This document shows, piece by piece, positions 31,869 through 43,703 of a stretch of 64,000 nt of DNA (positions are counted from its first letter, which is position 1; every line of letters starts with the position of its first letter). The stretch comes from Calycina herbarum (Eukaryota; Ascomycota; Leotiomycetes; Helotiales; Pezizellaceae): assembly GCA_001414485.1 (NCBI GenBank), contig LLEY01000015.1:248001-312000 (forward strand), written 5' to 3'. The notes under the pieces were generated by a model. The model did not search any database, had not been told where the DNA came from, and saw nothing but the letters and a program-made list of their open reading frames with translations. The position numbers and the translations under genes were made by a program.

Positions 31869-32798
31869 ATGGCCACAGCCAAGGAACTGTTACGAAACAT
31901 GCCGACCCTTGCAGAGCTCCGCAGGGGAGCCACCGGCATCGTATACAAAGTGAATTCCCTCGTCGTCGTGAAGTGTCCAACAATTGAAGGTCACGAGGAT
32001 TTCGTCAAAGAGAATCAAATTTTCGACATTCTGACGCGACATCCACCTTGCCCTGAACTTTTGGCCAGTTTCCTGCGCTTCGACAACGGCAATTTCCTGG
32101 AATATATGCCTGGATTCTCTCTCTCCGAACGCTTACAACGTCACCAGATCAGAGACCTGAAATCTACTCGAGTCTTATCAGTACAAAGCCTCGAGCCACT
32201 TTCGTTGCGCAAGACATGGATGAAAGCATTGGCTGAAGGTGTTGCTTGGCTCGAATCGCTTGGACTTGCTCACGGTGATCTAAAACCCGAGAATGTCTTG
32301 GTTGACAAACAAGATCGCGTCAAGATTGGGGATTTCGATTGTACGAATTCCATCGGTTCAGAATTCGAAGCATGTATACCTCCATATGGGCGGCTCCTCG
32401 GTAGCGAAGCTGGGTCAGAGGAAGGAACTGCAGGCAAGCTTGGAGCTCGTACGGAACAATTCGCTCTTGGCTCCATATTCTACTACATCAATTACGGAGT
32501 TGAGGTTTATGATGATCAAGACTTTGGCGAAGATCATGGACCAGTTATTGTCGAGCGGCTGCAGCGAATGATGTTTCCCAAACTCGATAGTGACTCCGTG
32601 TTGGACTCTATTATTGACGATTGCTGGCACGGTAGATTCCAGTCGGTTGCGGCGCTGTCCAAAGCTATCTCGCGGCAGTGTGATCTAAGAAACTATTCCT
32701 CCCAAGCCATGTCACCAGAGGAATTTTCAGCACGCCGGACACACTGTTTGCAGCTCGTTGAAGGAGGCATTCTTAATGCTTCGTCAAAGGTCGCTTAG
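31869..32798 (+). CDS. Small fungal protein-kinase-like protein
   Basis: This is a single exon of 309 residues. The kinase fold is readable: GATGIVYK at 20-27 (glycine loop), VVVKCP with Lys35, AHGDLKPENVLVD at 134-146 (catalytic Asp137, Lys139, Asn142) and IGDFDCT at 153-159, where DFD replaces DFG. There is no clear APE motif; LGARTEQFALGSIFYYINYG follows instead. It matches the type of compact kinase-like genes common in fungal accessory regions. The metal-binding Asp (155) is kept, so activity is possible. It is placed in the island with the HET and NLR genes, as such kinases often are, but no role can be assigned. Confidence 0.8.
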   Translation: MATAKELLRNMPTLAELRRGATGIVYKVNSLVVVKCPTIEGHEDFVKENQIFDILTRHPPCPELLASFLRFDNGNFLEYMPGFSLSERLQRHQIRDLKSTRVLSVQSLEPLSLRKTWMKALAEGVAWLESLGLAHGDLKPENVLVDKQDRVKIGDFDCTNSIGSEFEACIPPYGRLLGSEAGSEEGTAGKLGARTEQFALGSIFYYINYGVEVYDDQDFGEDHGPVIVERLQRMMFPKLDSDSVLDSIIDDCWHGRFQSVAALSKAISRQCDLRNYSSQAMSPEEFSARRTHCLQLVEGGILNASSKVA

Positions 32799-32883
32799 AT
32801 TGAAAGCCGGACAGGACACTGTATAGTTTCCGATGACCAAGACATCTCAGGGTCCTTTGATCTTAAGACTTGATAAAGGAGCC

Positions 32884-33565
32884 TTACGCCTGCTGGAGGC
32901 GAGAAATTGTGCGGCATTGGATAGCGGAAGGGGTAGGAGGTTGGAATCCAACGAGTTGAATTATGTTATTCTGTCCGTAGGGTACAAAGAGTCTATCTAG
33001 TTCGCTATCACCATCAGACCACAGTGCACGATACGATGCATTCAAATTGACCGAGTTAAGCTCCCTCATTGGTTCACGGATCCCATAATAGCCATGAAGC
33101 CCATGGTGGTCTGTAAACCACAAATCATCACCTACTTTTATGCCTACATTGACCCGTTCCAAACCCCGCACCTCCACCTCTCCGCAGTGAAGCACTGCAA
33201 CCATACTTGTCCCGCACCCATGCTGGAGACTGATATCCCCATGTGAAGCCCTTCTCCGTGCCTTCTTCATCCCCCAGGGCAAGATACGCGTAGGACAAAT
33301 TGTAGGTTGAGGGTAAGACGGTATCGAAAGGCTCGATGGCATTGAGGTCGCCGGCTAGCAATGAGCCGTACAGCGATAAGTCGTGCAAATACTTGGCCGC
33401 GCTCTCCATCTGCCGAGGGCGGATTGGGGGATTGGTACAGAGTGACTCCAGATGGGTGTTGCAGAGGCGGAGAAATTTAGTGGACGGTTGCCGCGATGTT
33501 GGTGATAACGGCGAGGCGACGGGGTTCTGTACAGACCGCGGAACAGCAAAATGTCGACAAATAAC
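32884..33565 (-). pseudogene. Endonuclease/exonuclease/phosphatase (EEP) family relic
   Basis: The minus strand reads KFLRLCNTHLESL, then YGSLLAGDLNAIEPFDTVLP, LGDEEGTEKGFTWGYQSPAW and VRDKYGCS in one frame. A one-base shift near 33,205 follows. The new frame continues LHCGEVEVRGLERVNVGIKV and DLWFTDHHGLHGYYG. NTHLES, GDLNA and TDHHG are EEP active-site motifs in the right order. The N-terminal part is missing, cut off where AT-rich RIP-mutated sequence begins at about 33,570. It is a truncated, frameshifted pseudogene. Confidence 0.75.
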
Positions 33566-33569
33566 CTGT

Positions 33570-33960
33570 CTTGACTATACTATTACTTGAATCATCATTA
33601 TTATCGCTGCTTGACAGCTCGATCGTCTCCGTTATAGGAGCTCTAATACCAACGAAGTAATTAGCCTCTCCTCTAGTTCAAGAATAACCAGCTTCTATAT
33701 AAGGTCGCTTTTTGAATTTTGTCAAACAGCGTACCTAGATAGTCCCTTTACTCTAGCTAGGGAGAGCAGCAAAGATATATCTCTATAAACAGCCTTTATT
33801 CTATATCTAGAGTAGCTTTATATTCTCTTCTTCTATCTATAGAACCTTATACTTCTTTAGCTTTTAATAGTACTTAATATATCTTAGAATATAAAGTATT
33901 ATTATTCTTTTAGCTCTTTAAAATTATATAAAAGTATTAATCGACTATAATTAAGATATA
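33570..33960. repeat. AT-rich RIP-mutated spacer
   Basis: This is TpA-rich sequence without frames between the nuclease relic and pogo copy 2. It is probably decayed repeat DNA. Confidence 0.45.
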
Positions 33961-36135
33961 ACGTGGTTTATCAGCACCTCGCTAATATTAGTACCTTGCT
34001 ACTTTTCCTCTTATTATTTACTCTCTAACTTTGACACGCGATTTCTTAACAACTACAATGCCTATTTAAACCTAAGAAGCACGAATCATTCTAGCTATCG
34101 AGGCTATCCAAACTACTAAAAGACTTAACTCTACGACTACTGCGAAACTCTATAACGTACCACGTTCTATACTTCGTAATAGAATAAACAGACGAACTAC
34201 TCTCAGCGAACGCCGACCTCTTAATCAGAAATTAACCGAATTAGAAGAGTCAGTACTTCTTTAATATATACTCGACCTAGATTCTAGAGGGTTTGCGCCT
34301 CGGTTAGCTAGCGTAGAAGATATAGTAAATTATATTCTTAAATCGCGGGGGGAGGGAAACACGTCGAGAAGCTCTAGGCACATCGATTTATATAATAACA
34401 ACCAGCCTTAAAGACGCGTTTTAATCGCGTTTATAACTTCTAAAGGGCCTTGTGCGAAGATCCTAAGCTAATTAGCGCGTGGTTTCGACTAGTAGAGAAT
34501 ATAAGGGCAAAATACAGCGTTTTAGATTACGACTTCTATAACTTCGACGAGACAGGCTTTATAATAGGTGTTATCTGCCCTACAATAGTAGTTATACATG
34601 CCGATCGGCGTGGCAGAGGCAAGGCAGTTCAGCTAGGCAATCGGGAATAGGCTATAGTAATTACTTATATTAATAGCGAAGGTTGGAGTATGCCTTTATT
34701 TTTAGTAGTTTAAGAGAAGAATCATCTCGCGAATTAGTATACTAAGGGCAACCTTCTAAACAATTAGGTTATTAAACCTATAAGTAATAGATAGACTAAT
34801 AACGAGACAGGTCTAGAATAGCTATAACACTTCGATAAGCATACTACTAGTCGAGCAAAGGGTCTATACCGTATACTAGTCCTTAATAGGCATAAGAGTT
34901 ACGAATCCGCCAAATTCCAAGAGTACTATAAGGTATATAATATTATAACTCTTAGACTACCTCCTCACTCTTCTTATTTAACCTAGCCACTCGATATCGG
35001 ATGTTTTAGTATGTTGAAACGGGCGTACGGTCGTCAAATTAAGACTTTTATTAAGGCTTATATTAACTATATTACTAAGGTCGAGTTCTTTCTAGTCTTT
35101 AAAGCAGCGTATTTAGAGTTAATAACAATCTAAAACGCTAAAGCTAGATTCTATAGAGCTGGCCTAGTGCCTTTTAACCCGTGCAGTCCTATAACGGCAC
35201 GAAACGGATACTACTACAAAAGAGGTATATGGAAGTGCGTTCGATAGAATGACATATCCGAATGCTAGGCTCTGATACGAAGGAAAAGACCAAATTGGTC
35301 TTTCCTCAAGAGAGAGTAAGGACATCTATATACAAGAGAGCCGGACAATAACAAAAGTCCGTACCGATCCGGCTCTGACAATTCCGAAACCAAACCTGTA
35401 CCGTAATCCTGTTCCGTAACCATCTGTGCCGTACCATACTCGGCACGTATTCTTAGCTGTTCCGATGGCTCGGCAATTCCATCAATAGCTGGCCATCACA
35501 AGTCCTTTCAAAGCTTAACGTAAGGTTATAGACTCTAACTCCCCCTCGGCCGTCTAGTGCTAACTCCCTCCCTTAGATGTCCTAGACCCCTTCTAACCTA
35601 ACCGAAGCTCTTTTATAATCAACTCTTATTCGAAATCGAATTACCTGTCATCAGGGGAGCTCGCTAACCCTACTCTTTAAGATAGTTACTATATTAGTAA
35701 AGGATATAGAGCGAATAGCCTACGAGATAACCCTTCTATCTGCTGAGGTACGCACTCTTCGAGCAGTAAATAAAGCCCTAAGTAAACGCCGTAGGGCTAA
35801 AAAGACTCGTGTCTGTTAAGGGGGTATACTTATAGTAGAGGATATATAGGATATTTTAGCCTAGAAGGATATAGATAAGCAGGTACGACGCGACTTACGT
35901 ACGGAGGGGGGTAATCGGAAGGAGGGGCAACCGTCTAGGCAGCACTATAGTACTTATAGAAAAGCTGGTTATAATACGCGAACCTGCTAAGAAGATATAG
36001 ATATGTCTAATTAATTAGAATCCGATTAGTTTTAATAAATTTTATAGGTTATAGTTGATTTATTATATAGTAAAGTAAATTATAAGGGGAAAAGTGGCGA
36101 GGTACTGATATTAGCGAGGTGCTGATAAACCACGT
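33961..36135 (+). mobile_element. Pogo/Fot1-type DNA transposon, copy 2 (inactive, interrupted by a solo LTR)
   Basis: TA target duplications lie at 33959-33960 and 36136-36137. The ends are the same as copy 1 (ACGTGGTTTATCAGCACC). The total of 2,175 bp equals copy 1 plus exactly 316 bp, which is the nested 311-bp LTR and its 5-bp duplication. The plus-strand transposase is recognisable (AEDIVN-type region, NFDETGFIIGVICPTIVV near 34,545) but broken by many stops. The longest piece is 34,450-34,650. It is more RIP-mutated than copy 1. Orientation is opposite to copy 1, so the two form an inverted pair around the 20-33.6 kb island. Confidence 0.92.
35190..35500 (+). mobile_element. Solo LTR, family A, copy 2, with AGTCC target duplication
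   Basis: This 311-bp insertion in pogo copy 2 starts TATAACGGCACGAAACGG and ends GGCCATCACA. It is flanked by AGTCC at 35185-35189 and 35501-35505. Removing it and one AGTCC restores colinearity with pogo copy 1. The first TG is now TA, consistent with RIP. A similar sequence at 15,520-15,830 has the same length. Confidence 0.88.
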
Positions 36136-36137
36136 TA

Positions 36138-36428
36138 GTACTAAATATATTTAAGTATAACGTCTTATAGTAGATAGTAGTTAAATAGTACTACTTAATT
36201 AATTATTATATAGTTATATATATTAAAGTTGAATTTTATAAGATTTAGTAAGTCGTTTAGTATAGCTCTTTATAAACAGGGATTTAAAATCGGCTTTGAA
36301 AGAACTCTTGCCTTACTATTTCTAATTTTAGCTAGCAGCAGTCGTAGCCGAGGAGCCTAAACAGGTCGCCTCTGTCAACCGTGAGCTCACCTCCTTAGCT
36401 CACTTGCTTAGCCTAGCCTAGGTTTAGC
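36138..36428. repeat. AT-rich remnant right of pogo copy 2
   Basis: This is RIP-like AT-rich sequence grading into normal composition near 36,290. No gene was seen. Confidence 0.4.
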
Positions 36429-37955
36429 TCACCTATAGCTTAGGCTATAGCAGCAATAGCTCAGGTCTAAAGACAGAAATGGAAAATGCTTATGTCGAGA
36501 TTCCGATATCGAACTAGGTGTTTCTGGAATTTCTTTCCAAGCCTTTCCAGTCGCTAAATACGTTTCTGTGACAGAAGGGAGGCTTACAGTTGCTGGATCA
36601 AGTTTTGGCCAAGCTTGAAAGATGACCGATGAGACTTTTTCCAAAAGCGTGAGATTTGAGACTGTAGCTTTACTTGCGTTGAGAAGAGTACAAATGAGAG
36701 AGCAGCCATTCCATGCTTGAGGTGAACCCTGTTCTGTGAAACCCGGCAGAAACTGAGACGTAATTAATGGGGTTGCCAATCGTGACAACTCCTTGCGAGG
36801 GGTCTAGTGTTGAGAGAAACCTTGCAGTCCCATACGGTGACGTGAGATTTGTTATAAAATGAGCCGAAAATCATTCTGCGGGGGGGGGGGGCGTCTTGAG
36901 CACCAGTATGGCTGTCATTCATTTCCAAGAAGAAACCATTCCTCGCTAAGAATTCTGGCCCAGTTTTACCTCGTCCGATAGATTTTCAGCAGAAAGATAG
37001 TCTATTGTCAGATGCTGGCTAACGTCTGGACATTGGAACCTGAATAAGGATACTGGGAAGGTTATGTTCGCATCGGTTCGAAATATGGGGATGGTCCCAA
37101 GTCATTTTGAAGTTTCCGGTCCATAAACAACAAGCCCCTGGAGCGCGGAGAAATTTCTGTCAGTCTTCAAGGAAGATTGACTCCACCCAGTGAATGGCTC
37201 GGCAGTTGGCAATAATGGGAATGAGTTGCTGTCGAAAGCATTACTGCGACCGTCTGTGTTTAAAGCTCCACCATATTCCATAGTTGAAATATAATTTGCT
37301 GACAAGGTATGACTAAACTTGGTAACAAGAGTTTCATTGATCCAAGGTCCAAAAATTGTAGTATTCATTAATTTCCATGGGACTTTCGCAGACTCTGTCG
37401 TGTCATCCTGCGTGTATAAAATGCGTAATGATGCTTGTCCGTATCAGGGCGACGTTGCCCATAGGCTTGCAAGTCCAAAGTTCAAAAGAATGGAAGCACG
37501 TAATGTAAAAAGCATCCACATCGTGCTTGAAAGTAACTGACTTCTAAAAAGCACTTCCACCGTCTGTTCTGTTGTTAGCTGAAGCCATGTTTGATTGAGC
37601 GGAAGCGAAGTACGATAAGTTTGCAACCCCTCTCAACTCCCCATCTATCAAGCAACCTCAGGGTTTTTCCGAGTATTTCAGAAAATAGAACTGGAGGGAC
37701 TATAGGGGCTAATTGCGCTACTTCCAAAAGAAGGCTGTTAAGATTGCTCGGATCGGGTCGCAGGCCTTCCGGAGAACGGTCTATAACCTTTTCGTTGTTC
37801 GTCACAAATAGTTTTCCAATCCGAGGAAGGAATACTGAACCACCAGGAGTGTACTTTTCGAGCCAACCGGGATATGTATTGTGTATGAATGCAGCAAAAG
37901 ATGCAAAAACTACTAAATATCAGCTTCGCGATCTTCAAGCATGTCGTTGACATTT
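36429..37955 (-). pseudogene. Decayed fungal multi-pass membrane protein gene
   Basis: Protein-like pieces run along the minus strand in shifting frames. They are SRLARKVHSWWFSIPSSDW, RSPEGLRPDPSNLNSLLLEV (37,805-37,575), LPLNQTWLQLTTEQTVEVLF followed by the membrane segment MLFTLRASILLNFGLASLWA (37,626-37,444), FGPWINETLVTKFSHTLSAN (37,368-37,102) and a C-terminal piece at 36,788-36,429. The layout fits a large unnamed ascomycete family of accessory membrane proteins. Stops and frame changes separate the pieces, and a 12-base G run near 36,880 breaks the middle. No function is known. Confidence 0.6.
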
Positions 37956-40900
37956 GAGTTTACCGAGTGGGGAGGTAGCTAACAGAGTCAAAATAACGTG
38001 AACGACAAGCTCTGTAGCTTTACACTAGTCAACTACCGGTTTTTGCAAAAGAGAAGTTGGACATCCATCAATGGCCTGCGTTGAACCTGTCCTTCGAGGC
38101 TTCATTATTTTGGCTCTTGAGTGCTTTAAAAAAATTGAGGGACGAAAACTAAAAGCAATTTAGAGATGCTGAAGGCGGGGAAAGGAGACAATAGGAAATC
38201 AGAAAAAAGAAGCAGAAAAGAAAATTTCTCGGAAACAGTTAAAAGCGACTATTGACAATCTATTTCTCCAATTTTCCCGCTGTAACCCACGTGTGGCTGT
38301 AAGGTTGCACAGATAAAGTATTTGAGGGCGGAGGATCTTTCAGCAAGTAATATATAGTGCTTCTTAAATGAGAAAAAAGGTTTCCATACCCATCAGGAAG
38401 CGTGCACCTGAACATTAATACTGATTCAAAATTACATAGAAGAATAAAATTTAATTGTCCAATTCCAGAGGAAAACAGCCTACAATCATCCTAAATCTCA
38501 TTATATAATTGATTTTAGTCGTTTTATAGAAAATTCTTCCAGGGGATAATGTTGCAACAAAATACACACAACTCAGCGCTCAAGACTACAGAGAGACCAT
38601 GTGTGAGAGTTCCAAGGCGCAGTAATGGATAGAGTGAAATATCTATAAGACTGTTGGGAATTTTTGGGTTGTGAGGTTTGGACCGAGGATTGATGTATCG
38701 GAAGTAGCCTAAACCAAGCCAGCAAGACAATGTCAGATCATAAAGACCTAGTATCCTCACCAGCACTTCCTCAACGCCCCCCTCTTATCCTAGGAGGGCA
38801 AGGGCAATACACCACCTGCCACTTCATCGCCTGAAGCTCTGCCAAAACTTCTAACAGCTGATCCAATCCCCTCAAAAAATACAACCACGAATCACGAAAG
38901 CGCTCAGGTTGCTCAACGCCGAGTCAATTCATTCGTTCCAAACACAGGTGCACAGCTTCTTACCCGACCTCTTAGACGATATGAAGACCAAGAGGGGATG
39001 TATGGAGGTAATTAGAAAGATTGTGTGAGGACATTTGGAAACTGAACCATCTCAACGCCCTTGTTGTCATGCAAGCGCATGGTTGGAAACGTATACATCT
39101 GAAGGTATATTGAACTTTTTCTTGGTCTTTCCGCCAGCTTTAGGTAGAAAGTCAAACAGTTCATAACTGCAGTGCATTTTTTTAATAAAGAAAAATATAG
39201 TGCTAACCAGAAGAACCGATTACAGAGTTTGAAGATATCGTCAAAGAGTGGGAGCATCGCAAGACGAAGGAGGAAAACCAAGATAGAGCCAATAACGATT
39301 AAACGCGTGGTTGACTGGCTTTGTGACTTTGTACCGAATCCTGATCCCGGTTTATCTCGAGCCCACTCTCTCTTCTTGTAAACGGCTGATGGATTCCTTT
39401 TAGTGGCACGATTTTATACAGAGCGTAGTATTTCGCAACCCACGAAATAATGCTAACCGAAATCTACCGGAGGCAGTCGCCGCATTCGCTCTTTTCTTCT
39501 TGAAAGCAAACTAAGTTTATCACACGAATCGTGAGTAAACTTTTTAATGCCATGACGTCGAGATGATTACGATCGGAGATCTTTTAGTAACGCCGTCGGC
39601 TTTAATAGACCCGCTCAATTGACTTTTTCCCCAAGAGGCTGAAGATAAATGTATGACAATGGTATGATGATAGAATGTCTATGATATATACTGGGCGCCC
39701 TGTATCAATTGGTTCAGGGCAAAAGAAATAGGTTTCTAAAGGTAGGGCTGAAGGTGGAGGCATCATAGACTGCAGAAGTTTGGAATGCCTGGATCCAACG
39801 TCTTTTTCTGAGCAGGACCCTGAAAAAAATACTTATGGAGCGGTCATGGCAATTGAATTTCTACACCCTGCAGTCCCATTGTTCTGGATGCAAATCGGCT
39901 CCAATCCCGTCTAGAACTAGGAGCCATTGAAACAATAGTCTAAGCCCTATTTTCACCTTGCGTATAAAACCGATGTAAAGGTTCGAAAGATATGATAACA
40001 CACGATGAATTCATGCACAGTTCTTCAGCCCCGTCAACAGGGGCTCGAACAACAAGAACAATGAAGGAATAATCTATGTGTACAATTCGATAACAATAAC
40101 AACTCAAGGAGATATTTCGGGTTCGAATTGTTTTACCAGCCCCGTAATTCCAATACATGTTTTCCCGCCTGATATGAGAATAATCTCTTCGCAGGACTCG
40201 AAAACAGCATGCGTTAGGGGAGATATCTCGGCGAGTAAAAAACAATGGGGGAGGGTCCACACTGATGGAGAAAAAAAGTATTGTTGTCTCTTTGACAGAA
40301 CTGTTCGTAGCAAACTTTAATTTCCCCCCCCCTTTGATTGGCAATCGAAGTCTCGAACCCGATCAACAAAGAAGACCGACGTCACTTGAACTTGTTAGCA
40401 AAAAGTAGTGTGAAGCGGTGTCGGAAACTATTGACAGCCGGCAAAGAAATGCATATCCTACGGAGACTTTGTGCATGCAAAATCTGACAGGCTACCCGAG
40501 TACCGAACGCCTAAACCAACCCCCCGGCCGTACACAACGTCTTTTGAATGGCTGACAAACAAGGAAGCCGAGCGTCCGTTTGCGTGGCGCCGTGGTCTTA
40601 CGGGGAAACAACGTGGGATCGGGTTATGAGAACCCCGTCCTCCGTGGCTTCTGGAAGGAAATCTGAATGAGAAAAATATGACATGGGTTCTGATCAGGAT
40701 GGTCTGATGACAGTCCAAATGCAGATCAAATTGAGGGATAAAGTAAAATGGCACATCAGCGAAAACGAGGCCGAGTTGCGTTCAATGGCACTTTCTCAAA
40801 ACGATGATGTTGTCAAAGACGGAAAAAGGACGCTGCAGGGACCGAACAAGTATCACGCGTTACTTGTGCGATTTTCATTGGTGGCCCCTTTTCGTACTCG

Positions 40901-43703
40901 TTTAGTAACTTCTTAAGAGTTCGGTTTAGGGTGGAATGTACGATGTGCGAAATGAAGAGCGCTCTTTTAAAGCTGGAAACCTGTGGCACAGAAACACTGC
41001 TGCGGCAGGATGCCGCGTATGCTTTATAGATGAGGATGGACCTCACAAGGCTGAAGTAAGACCTCGTAGCATTCCAGCTGAAATCAAAAATAAAGGGGAA
41101 TCGACCAGTATTTCGACGGATTTTGATATGCAATCAATACGTTGGCCGCTTGTTACAGAAGCAGTCGGAGGATAGTTGGCTCCGGGACCGAGAAAAATTG
41201 ACATGTTTTATTCCTTGTACCAGGATCGTTCTCTAAAAGCATTGGGCACACCTTATCGGCACCTGATACAGGAGTGCAGAAGACGATCATAATCCTGGTA
41301 TGTATGGTTAATCAGGGGTTCGGGTTCGGGGCCGTACGGACTCGGATTTAGCAGCGGGGATCGATCGTCTGATCTCAAATGATGTTGGGGGTTCAAAAAA
41401 AGTTTCTGGCAGTTTTCGCGTGGGATTCCATGTTTTTTTTTAATCGGAATCAGAACGATGCATCTCAAACTCAAAGAGCCTCACGAGGCAATGACTGTAA
41501 CAACCCCACCAAGTCACACCAATTGCACGCTTGTCTGTGAAAAAATCAACCCAGCAAGTGGGGTGTCTTGGTGGGGGCGGGAGGGCCGTGGTGGACATCT
41601 AGAATTTTGATATCGAGCCTCAGAACGGGTTTACATCATCGTGCCTAAAAACTAAGACAATATCAGAAAGTTTAGCTCCAAAAAGTGGTTTCTTAGGTTC
41701 TCATGAGCTGGAAATGGAGACTCGGAATTCAATCAACTCACTGGAAATCCAAGAAGACAGTTCGCCGAGTGAGTCGGAATGACAAGCGGAATCCAATGCA
41801 AAGGAAATGAGATCCCCATAAGTTTTGCCCGTCTTCGTCCCCATTGGGGATTCTTTTCTGACGTAAATTTAGAAACCGAGTCTCAAGAGATCATTTTGAC
41901 TAATCCTCCGTCATAACGGCGGACGAGCAAGGGATCCCGTTCGTTTCGGACGACGAAACTTCCCCTTGAGTGACCTCGATGCTCCTTGCCAGTTCAGCCT
42001 TGTGCGGCTTTTGAGAAGAGGGTTGATGCCTCGGTGATTGGAAAAATGGATTGGATGATAAAAAAGAAACAACAATTGACAACGCATACGAGTGAGAGTT
42101 TAACACATGGCGTTGGAAACAAAGCATGATTTGCGTTAACCCAGAGGATATGATCGGCGTATCCTATATAGGATGAAGGTCTGGAATTATACAGTAAGCG
42201 CGGTACTGTGCTTTTTCCATTTGTAAATTCTAGCCTACCAAACAAAAGCGGGAGTAGCTCAAAACCCAACGCTGAACCAACAGGATTTGATATTTTTTAA
42301 GCCTTGGTTCAAAGGGGGACATATTGGGCATGTGCAGTCATGAATAACCCCAATCCACACTTGATTACTAGGCCTATAACTCACGTCATAACTAATCCAA
42401 AAAAAAAAAAACATTAAAATTGGACTCGAATATACCCAGGCGTGACTACTACCTACCTAGGCACAAGTAAGGATTACTGATATTTACAGACAGAGCCACA
42501 TGCGTTGCGAAAAGAGCTTGCTTACCGCGTGGGATATGATTCCAACACAATAATGTCAGAAATGTAAGATTCGCATCACACACAGCCTCGACTTCATTCC
42601 TTGGGTTGCTTGGCCAGGGGAGGGATATCGAAAGAGGACATGCATACGGAAATCCCTGTCCTGAGGAGACGACATACGCATATTGTCATTTGCTACCTAA
42701 GAAACGATTCGCCCTATGGGGATAAACCCAGCATTGTACAACATGTGATTCAGCAGTTGGTGTCGAATAGATCCAACCGCCTACAATGCAGCATTCTTAC
42801 TTTGTAACATCAGCAATATCGTTGGTTGCATCGCCAACCCAATTGGCGGCGTCCAGCTGAGCTTAACGAAGCAACACCTAGCCAGCTTCATTCTTGTCTG
42901 GTTGGGGTAAACAGCTTGCGTACGTGTGTGGCTTGAGGAGAAGAAATGGAATTGTAAAGGTAAGCTTAGCTCCCATTCGGCGTCTAGATAGTATTCATTC
43001 GTCGTGCCGACCATGGAGGGGTTAGGAAAGACAACAATTTGTGGCATTATGCTTCTGCTGGGCGGGCTTAACATGAGGGGCGAGCAGCGAGCTGCGAGCT
43101 CGACCGCCGTAGTGATTCTCTGGGCCGGCCTCTGCCAAACTGCGGATCCGAAATCGAAGCTAAACACCACGAATCGAGCCCCTAATGGAATAGCCTACCA
43201 TTTTCCCAAATTCAAAGGCCCAGACAGACAGGCTTTCAGGTATGACTCCTCACGATGCAGTCCAATACACAGTCAGTTACTGGTCAAGTTCCTCCGGTTC
43301 CACGGTTGAACGGCACACATCACGAGTCTGCTGAACTCGCCAATCTTCACCAGCTTTCTCGATCACTGCATAACTCACTATGCCATACAAAAACCTGCAT
43401 ATTTCAGACACATGCCGATGCCGGACTAGGATGTGTTTGTAAAATAACCTTCCACGACCATTTGTCTGCAGGGTCTTGAAAAGCTCAGCATATGGGGTAC
43501 TAAGGCACGGTGGCCGACTCCACCCATCATAGTTCATGACAAGGCTACCAACTCTCGGACATAACTAATATCCCGCACACCCTGGACGGCCACATCATAT
43601 AATCAACACACTGCCTCTCGAGCTCTTTTATATATGTCTGCCTCGGTCCCGCCACACACTTTCGTACTACACCCAGTCCTTTTTCAAAATTTAATACATC
43701 ACC
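37956..43703. other. 5.7-kb gene-poor region upstream of the Zn2Cys6 regulator
   Basis: Only short, compositionally poor frames occur on either strand, and none has a recognisable motif. Base composition is ordinary, not RIP-like. The stretch just before 43,704 has a pyrimidine-rich leader (near 43,630-43,690), suitable for the promoter and 5' leader of the downstream regulator. Most of it could be regulatory, a long non-coding transcript, or simply undetected spliced genes. Confidence 0.4.

Noticed and set aside
39012..43309. Several frames of 70-130 codons in the gene-poor region
   Set aside because: Conflicting strands, no splice logic, no recognisable motifs.
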